The position numbers were made by a program, and so were the translations under genes. The notes under the pieces were generated by a model, which ran no database searches, was not told where the DNA came from, and saw nothing but the letters and a program-made list of their open reading frames with translations. Of a DNA stretch of 64,000 nt, positions 17,143 through 24,818 are shown piece after piece. The stretch's first letter is position 1; every line of letters starts with the position of its first letter. Source of the DNA: Marinobacter zhejiangensis (GTDB lineage Bacteria > Pseudomonadota > Gammaproteobacteria > Pseudomonadales > Oleiphilaceae). Where the stretch lies: assembly GCF_900114775.1 (NCBI RefSeq), contig NZ_FOUE01000003.1:248001-312000 (forward strand), read 5' to 3'.

Positions 17143-19230
17143 CTAGACGTTTTTCAGCAGGAAGTCGTCGCATTGAACCGCGCCACAGGCTTCCATTTCC
17201 GTTTCCATGTCCAGATTCAGCGTGCCGATAATACGCCGTAGCACCTGTTGTTCCGCTTCCCTGAATACGCCGTCGGCATGGGCGATGGCGGAGGCGGTCT
17301 GGATCATCAGTTCAGCGATGATGGTCCGGTTCCTCAAGGGCTGAAGTTCCGGTAGCGGAACCTGTTCCGACGACTCGAAGTTCTCATTGCGCCAGCGCTG
17401 GATCGTCGCGGCCATACCGTTAATGCCATCATCAACGCCAAAGTCCAGCACGCCTTTCTCTGACAGCTTGATCAGACAGTTACGGAAAATTTCCCGCTCC
17501 GGCTCATCCAGAACACCGTCTGCCAGGGCGACGGCGGCCGCGCTGGTTGTTAACGCCTGGCGCAGCACCCCCCGATCCAGCTTGCCCGCTTCAACCTTGA
17601 GCTGGTGGCCATTGCGCTCGATGAACCGAAGAACCCGTTGAAGCGGCGATCGGTAGCGGTTCTGGCGGTACCACTGGGGAATCAGCGCGCCGATGATGGC
17701 GCCGGACAGTGCGCCCTGCAGCAGGGACAGCGCCAGGCTGGCCATACTTTTGTCCTGAAGGGCGGGTAGCTTGGTGCCGGTAAACGGGTACAGCCCATGC
17801 ATGGCGGCATGGGAGATGTAAGCCGCCACCAGAAGGATTGTTCCCATCATAAAGGCGTCCTGTAGGCGCCGCCGCCGACGTAACGGGTTACCCAGGTCGC
17901 ACAGCCACGCGACGCCAAACGCGATGGCAAAGGAACTGAACAGGTAAGGGTATGACCAGGACAGCGCGATCAGCAGTTTGTCAAAGCTCTGGTCGTGACC
18001 AATACCCTCGAAGGTATAGCGGGTCAGCCGCAGTGCGGAAATGATGAACAGGCTTGCCAATACCGCAACCGCGCCAGAACAGGCATAACCCAGCCATGGG
18101 CGGTGCCGGGTGGCTTCAATGTCGGCAAACTGCCAGCGGCTCTTGGGGTAGATGCCGGCAAATGCAGACAATCCGTAGTTGGCCGACATCAGCAGTGCAA
18201 AGAAAACGATTTCGCCAATCAGTGCTGGGGAGAGGTCGCCTGAGGGCAGGTAACGAATGGTAGAGATGCTGGCAAACAGCAGCAGGATCAGGGACGACAG
18301 CTGGAAAAGCTGCACCGCACTCAAGGCATCGGAGTCGTAGCGGGCAGGTTCAAAACCGAGGCTTTCAATGGCCCGGTAACGGGCATTGCGACTGCCCTCT
18401 ACACCCAGAACGGCATGGGCCGTCAAACGGCAGATCTTCATGAACAGGTCACGCCCATCAATCATCAGGGTTTCCGCCATCTCTTTCTGGAGATCTGACA
18501 CTTTGGCTGAGGTGGTGTCGAGCCGGCGATAGTACGCCGAGATGCGAGAGCTGTAGGTGGCGTAGCCCATCAATAGCTCTTCGATTTCAGTCTCGCAGCT
18601 TTTGAAAAAGCGCTGGTAGCGGGTGTCTTGGGCGTCGTGCCACTGGCGTACATCCATCAGCAGGGAGCACAGTCTAGCCCATGCGTAGGCGGGGGCCCCC
18701 CGGTCCTTGAGAAAGCGCTCCGGCAATTCGATGTCGTAAGTCTTGGCCTCCCACTCAATGCTGTCAGTCTTGGCGGGGTGGATGTAGTAGGGTGCACGGT
18801 ACATCCGGTGTGCGAGCTTCACTGCATGCCCCGGTATCTCGGCCAGATCCCAGAACAGCCTGAGCAGGTGGCGGTCTGCACTTTTGAGCACAGGGAAGTT
18901 GGGTAGGAGAGCGGTAAAGATCAGCGCGGTTGTGATGGGGCTCTGAATCAACTCGCTGACGGTAACGTCACTGGTGCCATCCGCGGGCTGTGACTGCTGG
19001 AGGGAAAACACCTTGATAACAATTTCCGGGGAAATCCAGGCCATCACGGTAACCAGCCAGTAGCTGACGACCAGGGTCGCTGCATACAGGCAGAAGCAGG
19101 CCAGGAACCTTGGGCGAGTGGTCGTGCTTCGGTTGGAAGCCGGTGTGTTGTAGCGACCGTAGGCATGGAACGCAATGAACATTGCCCCGATTGCCATCTC
19201 AAGAGCTTCGGAAGACGAAAAGAGGTCCAT
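17143..19230 (-). CDS. Polytopic membrane protein with C-terminal TerB-like domain
   Basis: A 695-residue protein not assigned to a named family. It has about eight transmembrane segments: two near the N-terminus (about 10-65), then after a large soluble region (about 110-310) clusters at 315-380, 395-450 and 470-545. The C-terminal 130 residues resemble a TerB/tellurite-resistance helical domain in which the acidic pattern ALADGVLDEPE...IF occurs twice (second copy AHADGVFREAEQQVL). TerB-like domains are thought to bind metal ions and link membrane-associated stress or defence complexes. No other ter genes are nearby. Confidence 0.65.
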   Translation of the reverse strand: MDLFSSSEALEMAIGAMFIAFHAYGRYNTPASNRSTTTRPRFLACFCLYAATLVVSYWLVTVMAWISPEIVIKVFSLQQSQPADGTSDVTVSELIQSPITTALIFTALLPNFPVLKSADRHLLRLFWDLAEIPGHAVKLAHRMYRAPYYIHPAKTDSIEWEAKTYDIELPERFLKDRGAPAYAWARLCSLLMDVRQWHDAQDTRYQRFFKSCETEIEELLMGYATYSSRISAYYRRLDTTSAKVSDLQKEMAETLMIDGRDLFMKICRLTAHAVLGVEGSRNARYRAIESLGFEPARYDSDALSAVQLFQLSSLILLLFASISTIRYLPSGDLSPALIGEIVFFALLMSANYGLSAFAGIYPKSRWQFADIEATRHRPWLGYACSGAVAVLASLFIISALRLTRYTFEGIGHDQSFDKLLIALSWSYPYLFSSFAIAFGVAWLCDLGNPLRRRRRLQDAFMMGTILLVAAYISHAAMHGLYPFTGTKLPALQDKSMASLALSLLQGALSGAIIGALIPQWYRQNRYRSPLQRVLRFIERNGHQLKVEAGKLDRGVLRQALTTSAAAVALADGVLDEPEREIFRNCLIKLSEKGVLDFGVDDGINGMAATIQRWRNENFESSEQVPLPELQPLRNRTIIAELMIQTASAIAHADGVFREAEQQVLRRIIGTLNLDMETEMEACGAVQCDDFLLKNV

Positions 19231-19464
19231 TAAGAGGCCCTCCCCGCTGCTTTCCTCAAAGCATAGTTCCCTAAGCTATCAGCCGCCACTTGCTCTGCGG
19301 GCGCAGGGCTGAAGGATCACGCTGGTTTTCCTCTCCTATATAAACGTGATGATTTATTTCGATTGATTAAATGCTAACCAGTTATCATTTCCCGGCAGAC
19401 CCCTTTGGTTAAATGGATCGTGTAGTTCTTGCATAAAAATCAAACAATAAAGAAAGGAACGACG

Positions 19465-20247
19465 ATGAAAAAAATGACCTCAATCCCTAAGCAGGCTTTG
19501 CCTGTTCGTAGTGTTTCCTCTGTGTTCAAACTCCTGTTTGCGCTGGTGCTGGCGGCTGGTCTGACCGGTTGTGGTGGTGCCGGAGGGCTGCTTAGCAACC
19601 CCAGGGTCTCGGATGCCGATAACGACCAGGTGGTCACCATTGGTGATTCGATTTTTGCTCTTTCCGGTGAACTGCAGGACTTCCTGGAGCAGGATGCCGG
19701 CCAGACCTTCCGCAGATATACCTTGTCCGGTGCTGAGCTGGCAGGTGGCGCGGTTGCTACCTCAATCGTGGACCAGTACCAGATTGCCCGTTCAGACAAC
19801 CCTGCAATTGACACCATTGTGATGGATGGGGGCGGCAACGATATCCTGATTCCTGCCATCATGTTTGATCCTTACGACTGTAAAACCCAGTGGTATGAGT
19901 TTGGCCAACTCAGCAGCAGCTGTAAGAACCTGATCAACGACATCTATGTTGATGGGGTTAACTTGCTGAATGATATGCACGCTGACGGCGTCGATAATGT
20001 GATCTACCTGGGGTACTACTACACCAAGAATGGCTTGTTCCTGCTGGATAGCATGGAGGAGGCTGTGGATTACGGTGACTACAGACTGGCCCAGGCTTGC
20101 CGTTATTCTGCGGTTAACTGTCAGTTCGTCGACCCCCGTTCCGCCATCAATGACAGCGATATCATCGCTGATGGCATTCACCCCACCACCACCGGTTCAC
20201 GCAAACTGGCCAGTCTGATCTGGCCGAAACTTCAGCCGCTGCTGTAG
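19465..20247 (+). CDS. SGNH/GDSL-hydrolase lipoprotein
   Basis: A 260-residue lipoprotein (lipobox LTGC) of the SGNH hydrolase fold. Block I is IGDSIFALSG with the nucleophilic Ser; block III is MDGGGNDILIPA with the Asn; block V is ADGIHPTTTGSR with the catalytic Asp-x-x-His. It probably de-esterifies lipids, glycans or polymers at the cell envelope. The ATG follows AAAGAAAGGAACG; the earlier in-frame ATG lacks a site. A strong hairpin and a chaperone-like gene follow, mirroring the lipA-lifO pair nearby. Confidence 0.82.
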   Translation: MKKMTSIPKQALPVRSVSSVFKLLFALVLAAGLTGCGGAGGLLSNPRVSDADNDQVVTIGDSIFALSGELQDFLEQDAGQTFRRYTLSGAELAGGAVATSIVDQYQIARSDNPAIDTIVMDGGGNDILIPAIMFDPYDCKTQWYEFGQLSSSCKNLINDIYVDGVNLLNDMHADGVDNVIYLGYYYTKNGLFLLDSMEEAVDYGDYRLAQACRYSAVNCQFVDPRSAINDSDIIADGIHPTTTGSRKLASLIWPKLQPLL

Positions 20248-20255
20248 TTGTCTGA

Positions 20256-20280
20256 GGGTCGGGCGTCTGACGCCCGGCCC
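20256..20280 (+). other. Intra-operon stem-loop between SGNH hydrolase and chaperone-like gene
   Basis: A 10-bp stem (GGGTCGGGCG with CGCCCGGCCC, one G-U pair) with loop TCTGA, six bases past the stop codon. No T-tract follows, so it is more likely a partial terminator or a 3' mRNA stabiliser than a full terminator. Confidence 0.55.
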
Positions 20281-20352
20281 GTTCCGATCACCCCTGACCA
20301 CTCAACACTACTCAATACTCTACTTAACACTCTACCCAACTAAGTGATCGAT

Positions 20353-21387
20353 ATGACATTGGCAAAAAAGCTCTCTGTGGCGGCACTGGTGGCGGCGGTT
20401 TCCACAGCAGGCTGGTTGTTGAAGGATAGCGCAGGTCACTTGCAGGCTGCGCCAGAGACGGCTTCCAGCACCACGGACCAACCCAGGACGGCCGGCTCTG
20501 AGCCGTCACCCCAGCTTATTCCTGACGGCGAGGCGCCGGTGATTAACGCCCTGGCGATCGACTGGCTGGAGCGGTTTGGCGAAACCATCCATGATCCCGT
20601 TGTTCAGGCGCAATTTGCCGAACTGAAACGGGACCTTATCAACACTTACCCGGATCAGGGCGAAACCATCTTCCTGCGTGCGTTGTGGCTGGCGTTTCCA
20701 ACCTATGCACAGGAGATTCTCACCCTGCTGGCCAAATTACAGGTGTACGAACAATGGCTGGTGAATAACGACCTGCTGTTGCGGGACATGGCGCCGCTTG
20801 AGCGGGAAGGTGTGACATGGCGCAAACGTCTGGAGTTGTTTGGCCCCGTAGCCGACCTGATCTGGGCGGAAGAAAAAGCCGAATGGGCCCGGCGGCAACA
20901 GGCCGTGCAGCAGGTCATGGCCACCCTTGATCAGGCAAGACAGTACTCCCTCGACGAAACACTCTTCCAGCTACAGTCGGCCATTGAAGAGAGTTATGGC
21001 GGTAACTGGCGAAGTGTGGCGATGGATAGCGGTGTCGTGGCGAATGTCTTCTTTGGGTTCGAATCGGTACAAGCGAAGCTGCGGGACCTGCCTGCCGAGC
21101 GACGGCAACAGGAAATCAATCGGGTTCGTACAAATCTGGGCTATTCCGCTGAACAAGTGGCCCGCCTAGCAGAGCGGGATCAGCGCCGGAATCAGCGTTG
21201 GGATAATGGCTTGGCGTATATGGCGGATCGCTCGGCGCTGAGCAGTACACTGGCTGGTGATGAGTTGGTGACCGCTCTGGTCGATCTGCGTGAGCACTAC
21301 TTCGCCCACGAGGCCGTCACCATTGCCCAGGAAGAGGCTGATGGCTTCTTCCGCTACCAGCGGCCAAGGTATTTTGGCCGTAACTGA
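20353..21387 (+). CDS. Lipase-chaperone (LifO)-like membrane-anchored protein
   Basis: A 344-residue protein with one N-terminal transmembrane anchor (about 5-22), a Ser/Thr/Pro-rich linker and a long charged helical domain. The organisation equals that of lipase-specific foldases, and the C-terminal pattern LGYSAEQVARLAERDQRRNQRW echoes the LifO pattern (VLGAEAATRLAELDQQ...QW in the neighbour). Overall similarity is weak. I infer a periplasmic steric chaperone for the preceding SGNH hydrolase; another exported helical protein cannot be excluded. A GTG three codons upstream is an alternative start. Confidence 0.55.
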   Translation: MTLAKKLSVAALVAAVSTAGWLLKDSAGHLQAAPETASSTTDQPRTAGSEPSPQLIPDGEAPVINALAIDWLERFGETIHDPVVQAQFAELKRDLINTYPDQGETIFLRALWLAFPTYAQEILTLLAKLQVYEQWLVNNDLLLRDMAPLEREGVTWRKRLELFGPVADLIWAEEKAEWARRQQAVQQVMATLDQARQYSLDETLFQLQSAIEESYGGNWRSVAMDSGVVANVFFGFESVQAKLRDLPAERRQQEINRVRTNLGYSAEQVARLAERDQRRNQRWDNGLAYMADRSALSSTLAGDELVTALVDLREHYFAHEAVTIAQEEADGFFRYQRPRYFGRN

Positions 21388-21413
21388 GGGCGGACGCCGG
21401 GCAATGGCGGCCC

Positions 21414-22445
21414 TTACAGTTCAGCAGACAGCGCCCTGGCCCTGACCACTTCGGCACCGGTAAAGCGGCTGGCAATCAGGTCGTCGATGGCTGCTTGCTG
21501 GTCGCTGACACTCATGCCGGACTGCCTGATCCGGTTTCTGGCCTGAAGAAAGTCATCCAACCGCTGTTGCCACTGGGCCCTCTGCTGGTCCAGTTCTGCC
21601 AGGCGCGTGGCGGCCTCAGCACCAAGTACATGGGTTCGTGCCTGGAACACCTCGGCGTCGGAGGCACCCGCTGCACGCATCTGGTTGACCTGCCGATAAA
21701 CTTCACCGTTACGGGTCACCCGTTGACGGACTTCCCTGAGCGCCTGCGGCAATTGCTGCTCCAGACTGGCTAAGGCCCGGTTGCGCTCGTTGTCACTGAG
21801 GCTACTGTCCTGACTGATGCGCAGGTACTCCAGCATATGGCGATCCTGTGTTTCCTCCAGGCCGAAGAAAGCCTCAGCTTCCGTGCCGGAAAAGCGCCCC
21901 TGACGCAGCCCTTCCAGGGTTTCCTGGCGTTGCTGAAGGGCAACCACGTCAAAGCCAGAGGAGGTCATCACCGGCTGGGCCTGTTTGGCCAGCGCATCAA
22001 GCTCGATTCGGTAACTGAGGTAACGCTCAAGCAGGTCCCTGGCCTGGGTCAGGGCTGGCTCCTCAAGGTGGCTGGATAGCGTCCTTTCAAGCCTGGCCAG
22101 CACCTGCTCCAGCGGCTCGTCTTCGAGCGCGGACAGGAAGAAGTCAAAGATATTTCGGGTTGCCAGAGTTGGAATCAGGTCGCCATTGGCATCGGTCTGA
22201 AAGGTGATGTCCGGCATAGCGTCCGTCAGGTGGTCCGGTAAGGGCGGTAAAGCGTCGCTGATGGCCCGGGCCGCGGTAAGAATTTGCCCGGCGTCCAAGA
22301 CACCAGCTGGGGCGCTTGTTGCCTCACGCGGAACCCCCGTAGCCGTTTTCGGGTCCGGTGCAGGCGAGAGTGTAAACAAGGCGATCGCGGTCGCAACGGT
22401 GACGGTCAGGAGCGCGGTCACCGAGAGCAGTGTGGAGCGTTTCAT
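21414..22445 (-). CDS. lifO: Lipase-specific foldase (lipase chaperone)
   Basis: A 343-residue inner-membrane-anchored periplasmic foldase. It has an N-terminal transmembrane helix (about 5-27), a Pro/Ala-rich linker and an all-helical domain with GRFSGTEAEAFFGLEE and LGAEAATRLAELDQQRAQWQQRLDDF, typical of the family that folds class I lipases before type II secretion. It lies 56 bases downstream of lipA on the same strand, across a hairpin. Confidence 0.88.
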   Translation of the reverse strand: MKRSTLLSVTALLTVTVATAIALFTLSPAPDPKTATGVPREATSAPAGVLDAGQILTAARAISDALPPLPDHLTDAMPDITFQTDANGDLIPTLATRNIFDFFLSALEDEPLEQVLARLERTLSSHLEEPALTQARDLLERYLSYRIELDALAKQAQPVMTSSGFDVVALQQRQETLEGLRQGRFSGTEAEAFFGLEETQDRHMLEYLRISQDSSLSDNERNRALASLEQQLPQALREVRQRVTRNGEVYRQVNQMRAAGASDAEVFQARTHVLGAEAATRLAELDQQRAQWQQRLDDFLQARNRIRQSGMSVSDQQAAIDDLIASRFTGAEVVRARALSAEL

Positions 22446-22469
22446 GGCTGTGATACCCGCAGAGAGAAC

Positions 22470-22495
22470 GCAGGGCCATCTGTGGATGGCCCTGC
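22470..22495 (-). other. Stem-loop between lipA and lifO
   Basis: GCAGGGCCATC pairs perfectly with GATGGCCCTGC over 11 bp around a TGTG loop. It lies 6 bases after the lipA stop and has no T-tract, suggesting partial termination or protection of the lipA message so that lipase exceeds chaperone. Confidence 0.6.
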
Positions 22496-22501
22496 CTATG
22501 G

Positions 22502-23464
22502 TCAGAGACCTGCCCGCTTGAGACGGTTGGCGTGGTTACGGAAAAGGGTTTCCGGAGAGGTTTCAAACAACGACACCAGCCCCAGAACGTGGTTGTTCAC
22601 GTCAATGTGGTTCATGGTGTAGTTGTCTTTGATCACGTCACCGAAGTGGCTGGAACACCGGCCAGTGACACCATCGTTGGCCTCAGTAAATGCCAGCCCG
22701 GTGATCGCAAACATCGCGTCAGAGGGGTCTACGACCGATGTGATGGTGGCGGTTCCGCTCCAGGAGTACAGGCGAATATCCTGTCCATTGAGACGTACCT
22801 GGCTGGCCCCCTCACCGCAGGCGGTGGCCGGGAGACCGGCAGGAAACTGCTGGTTGAAGGCGGCGGCGCCCGGCTGGTTGAACTCACCCAGCATGGCGTA
22901 GATGTTGGACTGATCACCGTTGTAGCCAGAGAGCAGGTTGACGAGGTCGCCTACGGCATTGGCCAACAGCTCAAAGGTGACGCCCTGAAGGGTATCTTCC
23001 GGGGCTACCTGGGTAACAATGTCCGCCAGCGGAGAGCCTTGGTGGGGGGTGTGAGCAGTGGTCACAGAGGCGACCAGGTCAGGGCGTGCATTCATGACAT
23101 AGCGAGATGTCATGCCACCCTGACTGTGACCGATCAGGTTGAACCTGGTGATCTTGCCCCCGGACGCAGCACGAATTTCCTCCAGCTGTGCGATCAGGCT
23201 TTCCCCTCGCATCACTGAACTTTCGAATGCATTGATCTCAGGTACAAAGACGGTGGCACCTTCCGCCTCAAGGGCGGCGGGAATGCGGTACCAGTAATCC
23301 ACACCGGCAATGCTGTCAAAAGCAAAAATACCGGGAACGAGGACAATGGGGTGTTTGGTGCGGGCTTCGTTCCAGTCAAACAGCGAACTGAGCCAACCGG
23401 CCTGGGCCGGTATCGACGCGCACAAGCCCATCGAGCAGAGTACTGCCATATACAGTTTTTTCAT
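22502..23464 (-). CDS. lipA: Secreted triacylglycerol lipase, class I
   Basis: A 320-residue lipase with a Sec signal peptide (MKKLYMAVLCSMGLCASIPAQA). The alpha/beta-hydrolase core has PIVLVPGIFAFD for the oxyanion hole, the nucleophile elbow IGHSQGGMTSRY (Ser about residue 116), a C-terminal Asp segment ANDGVTGRCSSHFG (Cys for a disulfide and calcium site) and the catalytic His in NHIDVNNHV. It acts outside the cell on triglycerides after folding by LifO. Divergent from an AraC-type regulator. Confidence 0.92.
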   Translation of the reverse strand: MKKLYMAVLCSMGLCASIPAQAGWLSSLFDWNEARTKHPIVLVPGIFAFDSIAGVDYWYRIPAALEAEGATVFVPEINAFESSVMRGESLIAQLEEIRAASGGKITRFNLIGHSQGGMTSRYVMNARPDLVASVTTAHTPHQGSPLADIVTQVAPEDTLQGVTFELLANAVGDLVNLLSGYNGDQSNIYAMLGEFNQPGAAAFNQQFPAGLPATACGEGASQVRLNGQDIRLYSWSGTATITSVVDPSDAMFAITGLAFTEANDGVTGRCSSHFGDVIKDNYTMNHIDVNNHVLGLVSLFETSPETLFRNHANRLKRAGL

Positions 23465-23739
23465 GATTGTTCCTTGCCTGTTGTTGTTATTTGTAAGGGG
23501 TACTGCGTTTGTTTTTGTGGTTTGGTCAATCCGGCCGGTACTGCGGGCCCGGCTTTCATGGTGCTTACTAAATCAGGCTGTTCAGGGGTCAGCTTGTAAG
23601 ATTTGATGAACTGCGATTACCAACGACCAAAACGCGGGGCCGGTCACGAATTGGTCTGTTTGGACAAGTAATGGCCGTGGGATCACCCTAGAATCGTCCA
23701 GGCGACAGAGCAGCAAATAACGACAATAGGTACCCTGCC

Positions 23740-24543
23740 TTGGACGCTCAACCACTGAGACCACAACATCTTCTTTACCTTTGGGAACGGCGTACGCTCC
23801 ATATTGCCCTGATTGACCAGCCCGTGGAGCTTGAGCCAGCGGCGGCGCTGCTGGCGGTCAGCCTGGGGGGAGCGTTGCAGTACCAGACTGTTGGCATGCC
23901 CGCTCCGAAAGCCTCTGTCAGTTTGTTGCTGGCGCCTGGCAGCCGGGTTGCCCTGGCGCCAGGGGCTGATGGCGCTGGCATCGCCACCTGTTACCTTGAT
24001 GCGCTGGGGCAGGATTATTCGCTACTGGCCGGGCAAATGGTGGCGCAGGCGAACGGGACGTATTGTGAGTTGCCCAGGGAAGAGGCGTTCCAGGCGCTTT
24101 TCCTTGAGCTTCAGCAGCGACCGTTGTCGTCCTCGGAGGCCTACCAGCGTCTGGAAGCGATGATCAATCCTTACCGTACTCACTACGCCGAGCGCGATTC
24201 CAGGGTTGATGCAGCCGTTACCCTGATCCGCAACTCGGTACAGGAAAACCTGTCGGTGGACGTTCTGGCGGGAGCGGTCAACCTGTCGGTGCCGCGCCTG
24301 GTTCAGCTGTTCCGTGAGCAGGTGGGTGTACCCATTCGCCGCTATCGCCAATGGCACCGCCTCTATGTAACAGCTGAGAATATTGCCGGAGGGCAGTCGC
24401 TGACCGATGCCGCGATTGGCGCGGGATTTACCGATTCGGCCCATTTCTCCCACACCTTTCGGACGATTCTCGGGGTTCGGCCGTCTGATATTTTTGCTGC
24501 ACCCGACCAGGTCCGCATCATCATCGCCAAACGACAGGGCTAG
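23740..24543 (+). CDS. AraC-family transcriptional regulator
   Basis: A 267-residue regulator with an N-terminal sensing domain and a C-terminal AraC double helix-turn-helix (about 165-255). Seen are VDVLAGAVNLSVPRLVQLFREQVGVPIRRYRQW and then GQSLTDAAIGAGFTDSAHFSHTFR, with the hallmark aromatic pattern. It is divergent from lipA across 275 bases and probably controls it. The start is TTG. The TAG stop lies inside the CTAG at the left end of the hairpin-rich element, so the insertion touched but did not lengthen the protein. Confidence 0.83.
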   Translation: MDAQPLRPQHLLYLWERRTLHIALIDQPVELEPAAALLAVSLGGALQYQTVGMPAPKASVSLLLAPGSRVALAPGADGAGIATCYLDALGQDYSLLAGQMVAQANGTYCELPREEAFQALFLELQQRPLSSSEAYQRLEAMINPYRTHYAERDSRVDAAVTLIRNSVQENLSVDVLAGAVNLSVPRLVQLFREQVGVPIRRYRQWHRLYVTAENIAGGQSLTDAAIGAGFTDSAHFSHTFRTILGVRPSDIFAAPDQVRIIIAKRQG

Positions 24544-24810
24544 TGTCCCGTCTGGCTAATTCCTTAACCTACTGAGCTTCTGAAAAGCCGAAGAGCTAGG
24601 CGTGCTGGTGAAGATTTGGTGGTTCCAAATCGAGACAGCAGAACGACGCCATTCGGCTTTTCAGAAACTCCCAAAGGGCTTGCCTCTGAGGACTCTGAGC
24701 CTGTGTTGCCAGTCCTTGATGTGGAACCACCACACCTGCAAGACTGGCGCCTTGGTCAGTGTCCTCAGAGGCAAGCAGTAGGTTAAGGAATTAGCCAGAC
24801 GGGACACTAG
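24540..24810. mobile_element. 271-bp hairpin-rich MITE-like element with 35-bp perfect terminal inverted repeats
   Basis: Terminal inverted repeats at 24540-24574 and 24776-24810 are identical over 35 bases and begin and end with CTAG, perhaps a target duplication. Inside are two further perfect inverted repeats: 24578-24592 with 24652-24666 (15 bp), and 24678-24693 with 24761-24776 (16 bp). A TGGTGGTTCCA/TGGAACCACCA pair is also present. There is no coding potential. It fits a non-autonomous transposon, or a structured RNA element spread by one. Confidence 0.7.
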
Positions 24811-24818
24811 TGTGAGGG

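Noticed and set aside
20288..20345. CTCAACACTA/CTCAATACTC-like short tandem repeats before the LifO-like gene
   Set aside because: Imperfect and few; more likely a low-GC spacer than a repeat with a function.
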